From Cotesia glomerata (taxonomy: Eukaryota; Arthropoda; Insecta; Hymenoptera; Braconidae), in assembly GCF_020080835.1 (NCBI RefSeq), contig NC_058160.1:10109515-10173514 (forward strand): DNA of 64,000 nucleotides. The letters run 5' to 3'. Shown here piece after piece: positions 44,112 to 55,773 of this stretch. The position numbers and the translations under genes are program-made. Below the pieces are notes generated by a model that searched no databases, was not told where the DNA came from, and saw only the letters and a list, made by a program, of their open reading frames with translations. Every line of letters begins with the position of its first letter. Positions within the stretch are counted from its first letter, which is position 1.

Positions 44112-44760
44112 TATGTGAACCGCTTATAACTTTTTAACGGCTCATTCGATTTTATCGCGATCGGTGCCATTTGAAAGGGTTTGGTCAAACTTAGATTTTG
44201 AGTATAATTTGGCACAATTCGGATCAGTAGATTTTGAGAAATCTTAAAAAAACTAAGAAAAAAATTTTTTTTAAATGTGGTTTTTTTTGGATAACTTTTA
44301 AACGGCTCCACCGATCGATTCCAAAAACTAATCAGCTCTAGACAATAAAAAACCACGTCGATTGCCACCAGTCCGGTCAAAATCGGTTGATTTGTTCGTG
44401 AGATATCGTTGTCGAATGAAATTTTTAGTCTGACCAGTTTACGCTTAAAAATTTTTTAAAGAACTTAAAAAACTGCGTTGAATGTCGTAAACCGCGAGAA
44501 AATCGGTTTAATTCATTCAAAAGTTATTGCGGTTTGAAAATTCAAAAAGTAGTGTTCTATACAACTTCCATTAGCCTTTTGAGCTCGAAGAGCTCAAAAG
44601 CACAGAACAGCGATTTATTTGAGCCCGGAGAGCTCAAAATTACACAAAAATTATATTTTTGAGCTCGAAGATTTTAAAAAAATAAGTGAATTGTTGAGCA
44701 CTTAGGTATGGAGGTAGCGGGAAGTTGCAGAGATGGCCTTTAGGGTCAACCGTTTTCCTT
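43915..44760 (+). mobile_element. (TG)n-bearing repeat element, copy T5
   Basis: Starts AACTTCCCGCTAAGAAAATC with the terminal fold-back ending CGGGAAGTTA, has a TG array at about 44058-44106, retains some GAGCTC palindromes and ends GGTCAACCGTTTTCCTT. Length and order agree with T3. Confidence 0.7.
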
Positions 44761-44844
44761 ATTTTTTTTTAATTCGGGAAACAAAATTTTGGATAAAAAT
44801 TCTCAAATTTTCTATTAAAAATTTTCAATAAATTAATTTCTTAC

Positions 44845-45225
44845 CCGCAACCTTGCAGTCACTGTGTAACTGCCATGATTTGTAAACTATAAAATATTTG
44901 TAAACTATAAAAAATTAAAATTTTGCTTTATTAAATAATGACTTTTGTTAAATTGCACTGTACTTTCTTAACTATTGACGTTTTTAAAGATATAAGCTCA
45001 TCTCGATGTTACACTCATCAGGAGCTTTCATTTGAGTACCCACATGGATTTTGATATATTTTTCATATATTTATATATATATATAAATATATAAAATATT
45101 TGAAAAATTGATGTGGGTACTCAATTAAAAGGTCTCGATGAGTGTAATGTCGGGATGAGCTTGTATTTATAAAAATGTCAATATTTCACAAGATCCAAGG
45201 TCATTTTTTAACTATGAATTTAATA
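44845..45225 (-). mobile_element. Non-autonomous Helitron, copy 5, 5' truncated
   Basis: The minus-strand 3' end has the hairpin (CAGTCACTGTGTAACTGCC on plus, two changes) near 44858. The body extends to about 45225, lacking the TCTATATTATT start. The inner inverted words around CATTTGAGTACCCACAT are retained with a short TA stretch between. Confidence 0.65.
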
Positions 45226-46816
45226 AATTTATTGTCTCAATATGTATATAAGAGCTGCAAACTAATAAACTACCTCGCATCAATTAAATATTATTATTTT
45301 AATAGCGATTATAAGACATTGTTGTGGGATTGGAGTGTTGTCTGTTAGAAAACGGTTAAGTTAACGAGCAAATATATATTTATGTATATTGTATATTGTA
45401 TATAGTATATAGGAATAAGAATGACTAAGAGAGAGATTGGTATCTGGTCTGTTGGGCCAACTGTGGGCGGTAAACGTCAGACTGCCGTGCGTATAAGTTG
45501 TTTATGGCCAAGATATACCAACTATGCTATAAAGTAGTAGTAGTTGCTTTGGAGCATATCCTACATAGTACTATAGCGTCGGAAGACAACCAGAATAGCA
45601 AGAAAGAAGGAGAAGTAAAAGAGGGAAGAGGAGCAAAAGAGAATAAAGTGTGGAAAGGACTAGGCTAAGAACAAAGTATAAGGATGAGATGGAAATTAAA
45701 TGGAAAGGAAGGAGAATATCCTGTGGGCTATAAATTTGATCCGATGTCTCATGCTCTTCTCTTTCTTTCTCTGAAAGAGTGTCTGAAGGATTTAAGCTGA
45801 TTTAAACATTTCTCGGAGCTTATTCCTCGTCCTTGATAAATTTTAAGGACTTTAGGACACGCTTTGAATTTTTTAACCTGGAAATATTTTATCAATAGTT
45901 TGAAATTCAATGAAAAGTTTTTATTTTTACTTACCTTCTTTAAATATATATACACTATTAAAATTTAAATAAAATGCAATAAACTGCTCTATTTAATGGC
46001 GTAGTGATCTAATAAATCAGGTACTTTATTGCCAAAAATAAAATATTTTAAACAAAAAATGCAGGATGGGTTAAAATAAAAGCCAAGCGTGTGTAATTAA
46101 ATAATAATAAAATGTATTAAAAATCGTATACAATTTTGATTTACGTATGGTAAAAAATTGTCAATTCTAATTAGAACTGACGCTATTATTAATATTATTA
46201 TTATTTTAAATATATTAATAATTATTTTTTGGGAAACAAGAGAAAACATAATGGCAGTTGGAGAGTAGAGACCGAGAGAGTTATAAATAATTATAATAAT
46301 TCCATAATTAATGAAATTCTTTTTTTTATTATTATTTTTTCATCAATCGTGACAAAAAATGGTTTACAAATTTAAATAGGCGTACATTTCTCCCTCGACT
46401 CTACGAATATCTATTCCTCTTATTAATCAACGTTTTAATTCGTTATTTTCTTTTAATTTGTCCTCCAAATCTTTAATTAAATGTTACAATCAGTACGAGA
46501 ATTATATTCTAGTACTTAAAATTAGATTTAAAGTTTTAATCTTTATCTGATATGTGAGACTAATTCTCCGTGACTTTTTCCTACTCGATACGTTCTTACA
46601 TTGCAGTTTACAATTACAATTACATTTAATTACGTTTTGTTAATTATATCAATTTTAATTTGTTCATTCATTCATTCACTTAAATTGCGTGTTTATTTTA
46701 CTCTTCTCAGCATTGTTAATTTTATTTATAACAATCATTTTTAAGTGATTTTTTGCATTTGGCAAGTAAGAGTCTGACAAGACGTTTGCATGAGGCAGGT
46801 ATCGGTTAATTCAATT
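45226..46816. other. Segment without supported gene
   Basis: Includes a moderately complex block (45420-45780) with purine-rich runs but no ORF or RNA gene that I can support. The rest is AT-rich. Confidence 0.3.
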
Positions 46817-47330
46817 TTTGGTAAATATTTACGTGGGGTCAACTAATTTAATTTTCATTTTTTTGAACGAAATTTCTATTTGATTTTATTGATATATTTT
46901 TTTTTTTTGAAAAATACATAAAAAAATGAACAATTTACAAAAAAAAAAATTGATGATCACAATTTTTAAAAATTTTCAAAAAAATTTATAAATTTTTTAG
47001 AAAATTGTGATATTCAACTTTTTTTTTTTTAATTGTTCGTTTAATTGTTTGTTTTTTTTTATGTACTTTTCAAAAAAAAAAAATACATCAAAAACATTAA
47101 AAAAAAGATAAAATATAAATTTTATCCAAAAGCATGAGAGCCAAAATTTTTTCCAACTTTTAAAGGCAAAAAAGCTATCGAAATCTTTATTTTTTTCTTT
47201 CACGACATTTTTTATCACAAATGCGCCGTAAAAACAAGTAGAATAAAAAAAAATTTTTAAATGTTAATTTTTCACTTAGTTATGGCCCAAAATGGGGTTG
47301 ACCCCATTTGTGAATAGTTACCCAATTTTT
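46817..47330. mobile_element. Palindromic MITE, third copy
   Basis: Same family as 6840-7332 and 30252-30967, here without an insertion. The ends GTAAATATTTACGTGGGGTC and GACCCCATTTGTGAATAG face each other. It contains the TTGGCTCTCATG-type inner block in reverse orientation to the copy at 6840. Confidence 0.6.
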
Positions 47331-47541
47331 CCTACTAAATTTATTTTTCAATTGAAAATTTTTTTGAATTTTTATTATTATAAAAAACACGCATTTGCTT
47401 TAGAATTGACTTTACACTTGGCAATTAAATGAGTCAAAATATTATTATTTTGTTGGATTTATTGTTTAACAGTGACTTAAATGACTTATTTATTTGATAA
47501 TTGCATTTTGGTCTCTACAACTACAAACTGATTTATTTTTA

Positions 47542-47632
47542 CACGGAAAAAAAAATTTTTTTTATCAATTTTACTCCAAAAAATTTTTAAAAATTAAAAT
47601 AAAAAAAAATAAGAGCAAATTTTTTTTCCGTG
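47542..47632. mobile_element. 91-bp MITE with CACGGAAAAA ends
   Basis: TA duplications at 47540-47541 and 47633-47634 bound inverted ends CACGGAAAAAAAAATTT and AAATTTTTTTTCCGTG. It is a very short internal-deletion form of the group also seen at 26091-28748 and 51536-52465. Confidence 0.7.
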
Positions 47633-47835
47633 TACTCGGCGGAGATCATAAAATATTATTATTAGCATTAATTATTAGTATTATAATAATAATTATAGGG
47701 TCTCGAAGACTTCCAATACTACTCTCACGTATACACGTAACATACAGTGTTAAACTACGGTGCACGTGATTAATTTGTTTGTTGTATTTATCAATACATA
47801 AAAAATCAATCTCTTTCTCTCCCTGTCTTTTGTTA

Positions 47836-47874
<39 letters not shown>

Positions 47875-47875
47875 T
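47836..47875. repeat. (ATT)n microsatellite
   Basis: An ATT trinucleotide run of about 40 bases. Similar runs lie at about 50600-50633 and 51175-51262. Confidence 0.9.
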
Positions 47876-48460
47876 TACTTAATAATAAGTGGAATTAGCA
47901 AAACGATAAAGTACATCGGAGAGTAAAGATTTTCATTTTAATTTTATTAATTTTTATGTGTCATAATATAATATATATATTATATCAAGTCTATGGAATA
48001 TTAAACAATGACCAGTTATCTCATTAATTATTAATCTCACGGTAAAAAAAAACTGCTCTATTATATATATATATATTTATATATTTATTTATATTTATAT
48101 ACTTTTGTTTGTTTTTTAATAATAATCACACATTATTGAATAATTAATAATTATTTTATTATAAAATATCTGCCAAAGATTTCTCTCTCGTGACTCGAAT
48201 TCTGTACAAAAAATTTCCCCAATCATTCATTATTATTACTGTTATTTACAATACTATCATCTAATTATATATTTATTTAAATATTTACACTTTAATAATC
48301 ATAATATTAATAGTTTTTTTTTTTTTTTAATTTCCACAGTAAAAACTACCCTATACATCCTTCAAATTTTTTAATAAAACTTAAAGTCTTATTCGCCCTA
48401 CTATCAGTAGACCAAGCAACTATATAAATACATTCACAATATATATATATATATATATAT

Positions 48461-50462
48461 TAGGGTGATTCAAAAAAAAAGAATATTTTTTTTTTCGTTT
48501 GGTACTCTGAAAAATAGGTTCCTAGACACCTCTAAGAAAGCCTCTCCAAGCATGAGTTCTTAATTGTAACGGGAAGGTCCTCCTACTTACAGTTTTCTAT
48601 TTTTTCTTATTATCAGATAGAAAAATTTATATCTCGCTTCCAACTACTTGAAAAAATATCTTGTTCCTTAGATTTTGTAGGAAATTGAATGCTCTACAAA
48701 AAAGGTCTCGTACGATTTTTTCGTGAACCCAACCGTTTAAAAGATATTAACGGTTAAAGTTTGATTATTTTTGGGAAAATTTTTTATTTCTTATGAATTT
48801 ATAGATATTCATCGTCAAACATCAATGCATATCAATTTTTCTAGTTTTTGATCAATAATTCGAAAAATTTCAATTTATTCTCTGAGTTTCAAGGAAATTT
48901 AGACAAATTTGAGTTTCTATAAATAGAAATATGTTATGAACTATTTTTTTAATTAGTTTTTTTAGTCTTGGGCATGTTTGATTACATTAAAACAAAAAAT
49001 TAGTGCATTTTTTTAAATATATAATTCAATTTAGTGTGTTTCACATGTGTTTCACTTTTTTATCGAAGAATTTATTTATTTAATTATCAACTGCCATATA
49101 ATTTTCAATATTTTCAACATAACGGTACACTTTTACTGTAAATAATTTCCTCTATTGCAGTTTGGGTATTTTTTTCGATGTTCTTTGATAACTTGCAATA
49201 AGTATTGGAATTGATCTTCATTTTTTGTCAAGCATTGATTATACTCACTAACTAATGCAACAGCTCGTTCTGCTGAATCATTAACAACTTTCAATTGGTT
49301 AAAGTATTCTTTATTTTCAATGTAACTGTCATTAGTAGGCCACGATTCAATATCTTTATCAAGGAAGTCATATGGTAAATCAAAGATTTTAAAGAGATTT
49401 AAAGACTTTTTAGAAACAAAGTCACTCAGACTTTTTTGCGTTAATGAATTCAAATCGTTTTTATCAATTATAAATTTTTTAGCTTCAGAATCTGTACCGT
49501 TACGAGTATTAGCAGCTCCAACAATATTTTTTTTTACTTCCAATGAAACGGTATCGTCAAATAATGATAAAGTGGCAAGTTCATCACTTAAATACCATAA
49601 ATGCAAAATCATTTTTTCACAAGTTGCTGAAGAAATCAATGAATTGATATTTTTGTACTCGAATAAATTTTTCAAAAAATTCAAAACAAAAATCCCCTCG
49701 AACGAAAATTTTATGTATATTTTGTGAAAAACAATTTAAAAATACGCACTGAACAAATTTCATAATAATAAATGACAACGCGATTAAGATTTTAAATTAT
49801 TAAAGATAAAATTAAAAAAAAATATTATTAGAATAAAAACTTTCAAATGAATTTTTGAACAGAAAACATCTATAGGAGTTGCTTTTATAATAAAAACTCA
49901 AATTTGTCTAAATTTCCTTGAAACTCAGAGAATAAATTGAAATTTTTCGAATTATTGATCAAAAACTAGAAAAATTGATATGCATTGATGTTTGACGATG
50001 AATATCTCGTAAACGCTCAACTTGATCGAAAAATCATAAGAGACCATTTTTATAGAGCAGTAAATTTCCTACAAAACTATGAGTTTCATCATTCATAATG
50101 ATTTTTTTTCATTGAGTTATAAAATTTATAAGAAATAAAAAATTTTCCCAAAAATAATCAAACTTTAACCGTTAATATCTCTTAAACGGTTGGGTTTACG
50201 AAAAAATCGTAAGAGACCTTTTTTGTAGAGCATTCAATTTCCTACAAAATCTAAGGAACAAGATATTTTTTCAAGTAGTTGGAAGCGAGATATAAATTTT
50301 TCTATCTGATAATAAGAAAAAATAGAAAACTGTAAGAAGGAGGACTTTCCCGTTACAATTAAGAACTCATGCTTGGAGAGGCTTTCTTAGAGGTGTCTAG
50401 GAACCTATTTTTCAGAGTACCAAACGAAAAAAAAAAATATTCTTTTTTTTTGAATCACCCTA
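48461..50462 (-). mobile_element. 2 kb DNA transposon with long inverted repeats
   Basis: The element begins TAGGGTGATTCAAAA and ends with its complement TTTTGAATCACCCTA, inside a (TA)n tract. The inverted arms extend about 450 bases inward (48461-48915 and about 49890-50462), almost identical apart from one block of about 100 bases present only in the right arm (about 50008-50105). A short ORF remnant lies between on the minus strand. The reduced ORF marks it as a deletion derivative. The arms are near-identical, so the insertion is probably recent. The superfamily is not established. Confidence 0.8.
49133..49684 (-). pseudogene. Remnant ORF of the long-TIR transposon
   Basis: Open for 183 codons within the element at 48461-50462. 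It has W and acidic patches (DLPYDFLDKD, ESWPTNDSYI) and a C-terminal block (AERAVALVSEYNQCL, LLQVIKEHRKKYPNC) shared with the fragment at 399-653. No DDE triad can be assigned, and the length is well below a transposase, so it is a C-terminal remnant. The frame may have been shaped by deletion and the first ATG need not be used. I do not recognise the family. Confidence 0.6.
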
Positions 50463-50600
50463 ATATATATATATTTATCATTATCATTATTATTAATATT
50501 ATTTTTATTTAAATAGAGACGGACATGCACTCGAGCCTATATAAAGTCAAAAAAAAAATATTTCAAGGAGGAGAAATCTTAGGGCTTTTAAATAAACCAA

Positions 50601-50635
<35 letters not shown>

Positions 50636-51174
50636 TCATTCTCACTTTTCATTAAATATATTAAACATACAAAGCATCCAAAATTTTATTTTTACACTCA
50701 CTAGAGTTACTTAGTACTTATTACTAGCCAGAGACAAAGTCGTGCCATTTAAAAATTTTTTTTTTAATTTTCTTTAATTTTAGTCTCACACGGACGGTAA
50801 AACTTTCCCCGGCGTCGATAAAAAAATAAAATTAAATATACATTTTTTTAAATATATTATCAACTAAAAAAAAAAAATAAAAATAATAAACAAAAATCAC
50901 TGCTACGTTGACTCGATAATTATTTCAAATAATCAGTCAATTTCTCGACAAATTATCCAAAATTTTTACGTATATACGGCAATAGTATATGGCAATATTT
51001 TTTCCGGTAATCGGAAAAAATAGGCCCGAAAAAAATTTAAGTTATGAAAAATTCATATTATTTCATTAAAATTATTATAGAATAAAAATTATAATATCCA
51101 CCCCCACAATTTTCCTGAAAAACAAGCACTCCCAGAATGATCGCTCCATTTTTTGTTAAAAAAAAAATATTATT

Positions 51175-51177
51175 ATG

Positions 51178-51262
<85 letters not shown>
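51175..51262. repeat. (ATT)n microsatellite
   Basis: A run of about 88 bases of ATT/TTA triplets ending exactly where a Helitron body begins. The repeat may have expanded at the broken Helitron end. Confidence 0.9.
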
Positions 51263-51263
<1 letters not shown>

Positions 51264-52584
51264 GGTAAGTATTTAGGCTGCATTCGAAAATGCTCTATCT
51301 CTACATACATAATTAAGAAATGACCTTTTATCTTTTGAAATATTGACATTTTTAAAGATAATCTCATCCCGAAATTACACTCATCGAGACCTTTCATTTG
51401 ACTACCCACATCAATTTCTCATATATTTATATATATTATATATATGTATATATGAAAAATATATCAAAATGCATGTGGGTGTTCAAATGAAAGCTCTTGA
51501 TGAGGGTAACATCGGGATGAGCTTACACGGAAAAAAAAATTTCGTTCTGGTAACGTAACTGTAGAGTTACCACAACTATACACAGTTTACTGTTCATTGT
51601 AGAGTTACAGTAACAAAATGTTATTTAGTTCTGATAACTCAATGTTGTTGAGCTCTCAGAGCCAAACGGTATAGTTGGGAGCGCTCTACGTTGCGCAGTA
51701 GTGGAGTGCGCTGACATATTTCATAACCTTCTAAAATGCCAAACATAATTATTTTGTTACTAATCTATATTATTAAAAATATATGAGGACAATTAAGTTC
51801 CCAATTTATTTATTTAAGGAAATAGGTTTTTTTTTGTCAAATTGAATTTCGTTAGAACAGTTTTGTATTTATGGTTTTTCAAGGTTCATTTGCAGTGACT
51901 GTTAATTTAATTTATTAGTTAAATATATTGTGATAAGTAATAAGTGATCGGAATACATTCAAAAGACCCCATTTAACACAAAATAAAATTTATTTTCGTT
52001 TATTTATCTTTTCTTGTGCATATACGGTAGTGATTTTATGTCCAATATTTATTAATATAGTCAAGAAAATAAGATAATTTTGTGACGACCATATTTTTAT
52101 TTTATAAATAATTTTTATTTGTAATATAAGTTCTATTATTATTTTATTTCTATTATAATACTATTCTTATTTGTCATATACAATTATTGTTGGCAATATA
52201 AATTCGTTCTGTCGCATTTATTTATTAAATTATCAATGCTAAATCGTAAAAAAAATTATTAATCAGACTGCCAAAAATTTGTTATAGTCTCAGAACGATC
52301 CTGTAGAGTTGTGAGAGGTAAATAACGTTTAGCTCTCAGAGCTCAACGATGTAGAGTTGCAGGAGCCAAACGGTATTGTTACTATAAGAATACGTTAACC
52401 TACTGGAACTTTTTACAACTAACTAACTACTATAGAGTTCCTATAGCAAAATTTTTTTCTCCGTGTATATCTTTAAAAATGTCAATATTTAAGAAAGTAT
52501 AGTGCAATTTAACAAAAATCATTATTTAATAAAGCAAAATTTTAATTTTTTTTCCGGTTCACATAGTGACTGCAAGGTTGCTAG
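51264..52584 (+). mobile_element. Non-autonomous Helitron, copy 6, 5' truncated and interrupted
   Basis: Starts inside the Helitron body (GTAAGTATTTAGGCTGCATT) next to an (ATT)n run and ends with CACATAGTGACTGCAAGGTT and CTAG before T. A 930-bp element is inserted at the TA of GAGCTTATATC (51536-52465). The rest is collinear with copy 4. Confidence 0.7.
51536..52465. mobile_element. 930-bp element with CACGGAAAAA ends
   Basis: TA duplications at 51534-51535 and 52466-52467. The ends are CACGGAAAAAAAAATTTC and AAATTTTTTTCTCCGTG. Subterminal words such as GTAGAGTTAC and GAGCTCTCAGAGCCAAACGG occur near both ends (about 51553-51690 and 52305-52440) as further inverted repeats. The centre is AT-rich with no ORF. 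Probably a Tc1/mariner-type non-autonomous element. Confidence 0.7.
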
Positions 52585-53093
52585 TTTTATAATAATTTTA
52601 ATGAAATAATATGAATTTTTCATAACTTTAAAATTTTTTCCAGGTCTATTTTTTCTGGTTTATTTTTTCCGGGATTCATTTTTTCCACTCACTAATTCAA
52701 TAAATAAATTAGTTTGCTACATTAATTAATGAATTAATAAATTAATCAAAAAAGCTACCACAGGTTGTTACCAAAAGAAGATGAAAGGTTGGATCAGACA
52801 TCGGTAGCTTGAGTGTAAGAGGGCGCGAGACCGTGGGCAGGGGTGAGAGGTCCCGTGGTAGAAGCCAGCGAGCGTCTGGAGTAGATAGTGGCAGCACTGT
52901 GTGGGGTGTGTGGCGCAGTGTGGGCGGGTGTGTGCCTCCTGGACGAGGCGGAGGCGAAGGGCTAAATGGGTCCGTAGTTGCTCAGGGCGGAAGGCCTTTC
53001 GTTGTGTTGCTGCTGCTGTAACTGTGACTGCTGTAGCTGTGACTGGGGCTCGCACCCAGCCGAGTTCATGTCGCCTCCCGCCGACTGGTGACG

Positions 53094-55409
53094 TCATACA
53101 TGCGACAGCGGGGGTTGTTTCAGTACATGATGATGCAAGTGGTGTTGAGAGGCGCTGGCGACGCTCCCAGGTGGCAGGAGCGCGCTTCCAGGCCCGGAGG
53201 CTGCGTAGCTGGGCATCATAGACCGTCCCTTCATGCTCGCGCTTCCGATCCCGCTGACTCCTGTAACTCCCGCGAGGCCGGTGTTTCCGCCAGCGGTGAC
53301 TCCGCCGCCGAACAAGCGTCTCCAGAGCCGCCTCCAGGAGTCCAGAGTCTTTCCACTCCAGATCCAGACTCCAGAGGTTATTCCCACCGCCAGCGCCATG
53401 AAGTACTTCAGCATCAGGATTGAATAGATGGGCTTTGACTGCGGCCTGCAAGGACACGCCAGGTGAGCGATCCACTCGTCGCGTTGAGTCGACTCGTACA
53501 AGTAGCATCCCAAGACTGCGCTAGCTGGAACTGTGTACAGCACCGAGAAGACTCCGATCCGGATCATCAGCTTCTCCAGCTTGTCCGCCTTCGCGCCGGG
53601 CTGTCTTTTGATCACCGAACGTATTCTGAAGAGACTGACGAACCCGGCCAGGAGAAAACTCGTCCCAAGGAGTAAGTAGACTAGAAGAGGTACGAGGATG
53701 AATTTCTGGACTCCCTCTGGCGCGACTGTACAGACTCCGGCCACTGGATCCCCAGCAATTCCCCCGGCCAAAAGGGCCCAGACCGTCTGAGCTGTCGGGG
53801 CTAGCCAGGCTGCCAAATGAAAGTATTGAGAGTAGGAAGTTATCGCTTCATTTCCCCACTTGAGACCTGCTGCCAGGAACCAGGTGAACGCCAAGATGAC
53901 CCACCAGACTGACGAGGCCATTCCGAAGAAGTAAATCATGAGAAAAACGGTGACGCAGGTTCCTGGACCTTGAGCTCCTGATCTCAGCGCTGGACCATCG
54001 CAAGCGATCTCCTCGTGTCCTAACACACTCCTTGCTAAGTAGCCTAAAGATACGACGAAGTAGCAAGCTGATAAGAAAACGATCGGCCTTTCCGGGTACT
54101 TAAACCGCTGGGTGTCGATGAGGAAGGTGATTACGGTTGTGAGGGTGCTTGCGGCGCAGAGGCCGCTCCAGAGAGTTAACCAGACCGCTGCGAAGCCTCT
54201 CTCCTCGGGGGACAGGAGTACTCCGTGGCAGGGCAGAGCGCAGTCTCTTACCCCGGCAATGCCCGGGTAGTTCGGGTTGTTTGTCAGGGTTATCGTGTCC
54301 AGTCCGATTGGCGACACCGGGACCCCGACGATGTGGGTGGTTCCGGCCCCCACTCCCAGGATTCCCGCCGCGTGGCCGCTTGTGCCTATGCCGCTGCTTG
54401 TTACCCCCAGAGGCACGAGGGGAGCTTTGCAACGGCACAAGCAGTCCCTTGCCCTTTCCCCTGGAGGATGCTGACAGTTTTTTGAGTTCTTGCCTTTGCA
54501 ACGAGAGGTCGTTGATGGTTTAGTGGGTCGAGGGGGCCGCGGAGGGCCTGGCGGAAGGGGAGCCATGCTAGCTGGGCCTCCTGACCCTCCTGAGCCACCG
54601 CTGCTGGTGTGGTTGTCTTGCTCCATGCAGAGGTTTTCCGGGTCGCCCTGGTTGGGCAGCCGCTCGCAGGCCATTCTCTCCGGCCAGGAGAAGCCGTACT
54701 GCTGCATCAGCGGCGCACAACCTGCCCGAGCCCTCTCGCAGACGCTTCGGCAAGCTGGTAAGGGCTTGCTGTACTCCGGCAAGCAGATCGGCGTGTACAT
54801 CGAGCATAAGAAGAATTTCAAGTCCGGAGAGCATTTTATCTCTACTAGCGGCCAGAACTGATGGACCTCCAGCCCCGCTTCGTCCTGAGTGTCGTGGTTC
54901 AGCTCGTTCGGCATCGCTGTCAGGTTGTACCCGATTCCGCGACACATCGGGATCGTGATGTCCTCACACCTGCCATTTCCGTTGGCACTTGACGCAAGAA
55001 CGGATGATGAGTGGCCGATACCTGCCAATCCATCTCCTAGACCGACACCTGCTCCTGGAATCGCTCCGATTGACCCACTCGAGGACGTCGACGAGGATGA
55101 TGAGGATGACACTGCTGATATTGACGAGGCTCCCGAACCGGCTGCCGGGACACCTGCGCCAGAGGAGGATCCTGGGAGCAAGGAGCCCGAGGAACCGGAG
55201 GACCCAGAAGAGACTGAAGCTGAGGAAGAGGCTCCTGACAGAGGGTTGACGCTATTCGCAGGCCCAGAGGCTGATTCTGAGCGCACATTTGGTACGGCTA
55301 ACACTGATGTGGAGGTCGTTGTGATGAGGAGGACTAGGGGGAAGATAATTGTGAGCAAAATTGCTGGCATTCCACCACTGGTTTCCGGAACTACTCGTCT
55401 CCGTACCAT
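53094..55409 (-). CDS. fz2: Frizzled-2-type Wnt receptor
   Basis: A single uninterrupted exon encodes 771 residues. Frizzled-2 is a seven-pass plasma membrane receptor for Wnt ligands. A hydrophobic signal sequence (about 14-38) is followed by a long Ser/Gly-rich linker (to about 146) and the cysteine-rich Wnt-binding domain (148-262) with CEDITIPMCRGIGYN, HQFWPLVEIKC and CSMYTPIC. A Gly/Pro-rich linker with KGKNSKNCQ leads to seven membrane segments between about 405 and 685. The Dishevelled-binding KTLDSW motif is at 687-692 directly after TM7. The C-terminus HHLHHHVLKQ and final SHV, a PDZ-type ligand, match the Fz2 (Fz5/8) group rather than Fz1. GC content is much higher than in neighbouring DNA. 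The ATG at 55409 is the first in frame before the signal sequence. A noncoding 5' exon may lie upstream. Confidence 0.97.
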   Translation of the reverse strand: MVRRRVVPETSGGMPAILLTIIFPLVLLITTTSTSVLAVPNVRSESASGPANSVNPLSGASSSASVSSGSSGSSGSLLPGSSSGAGVPAAGSGASSISAVSSSSSSSTSSSGSIGAIPGAGVGLGDGLAGIGHSSSVLASSANGNGRCEDITIPMCRGIGYNLTAMPNELNHDTQDEAGLEVHQFWPLVEIKCSPDLKFFLCSMYTPICLPEYSKPLPACRSVCERARAGCAPLMQQYGFSWPERMACERLPNQGDPENLCMEQDNHTSSGGSGGSGGPASMAPLPPGPPRPPRPTKPSTTSRCKGKNSKNCQHPPGERARDCLCRCKAPLVPLGVTSSGIGTSGHAAGILGVGAGTTHIVGVPVSPIGLDTITLTNNPNYPGIAGVRDCALPCHGVLLSPEERGFAAVWLTLWSGLCAASTLTTVITFLIDTQRFKYPERPIVFLSACYFVVSLGYLARSVLGHEEIACDGPALRSGAQGPGTCVTVFLMIYFFGMASSVWWVILAFTWFLAAGLKWGNEAITSYSQYFHLAAWLAPTAQTVWALLAGGIAGDPVAGVCTVAPEGVQKFILVPLLVYLLLGTSFLLAGFVSLFRIRSVIKRQPGAKADKLEKLMIRIGVFSVLYTVPASAVLGCYLYESTQRDEWIAHLACPCRPQSKPIYSILMLKYFMALAVGITSGVWIWSGKTLDSWRRLWRRLFGGGVTAGGNTGLAGVTGVSGIGSASMKGRSMMPSYAASGPGSALLPPGSVASASQHHLHHHVLKQPPLSHV

Positions 55410-55579
55410 TGCGTCCTCCTGATTTTTTATACTCTCGAGGTTGGCATCACTGCTCTGTCTGGAACATTCAAAAAATTCTCACGTTAAATTCCGAATATTT
55501 TTTACACTTTTGAGTGTGAATTTTATTTATTTTTTATTTTTTAATCAAGATAAAAGCGAAAAAAATTTTTTTATTTATA

Positions 55580-55773
55580 CACAGAAAAAAAAACTTCTTG
55601 CATCAAGAAAATTTTAAGACAAACGTCATTTTGGAGCAAGAAATTTTCTTGGATCAAGAAAATTTAACTTTGTTCAAGAAACTTTGACTTCATTCAAGAA
55701 ATTTTCAACCTTCCTTAATATTTTTTTGAGCCAAGAAAATTTACCCTTCAGTTAAGAATTTTTTTTTTCAGTG
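55580..55773. mobile_element. Small MITE with CACAGAAAAA ends upstream of fz2
   Basis: The left end CACAGAAAAAAAAACTTC with TA at 55578-55579, and the right end AATTTTTTTTTTCAGTG with TA at 55774-55775. The interior repeats TCAAGAAA-type words as in 40680-41364. It lies about 170 bases 5' of the fz2 start codon, in the 5' UTR or promoter. Confidence 0.6.

Noticed and set aside
52768..53508. Long minus-strand frame overlapping the 3' half of fz2 in another phase
   Set aside because: It is a shadow of the GC-rich fz2 exon: arginine/serine-rich composition, no family signature, and the overlapping frame is clearly Frizzled.
54889..55422. Plus-strand 177-codon frame opposite the fz2 N-terminus, rich in Asp/Glu/Pro
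   Set aside because: It is the complement of the Ser/Gly-rich linker. Acidic repeats arise from antisense reading of TCC/GGA codons and no splice or start context supports it.
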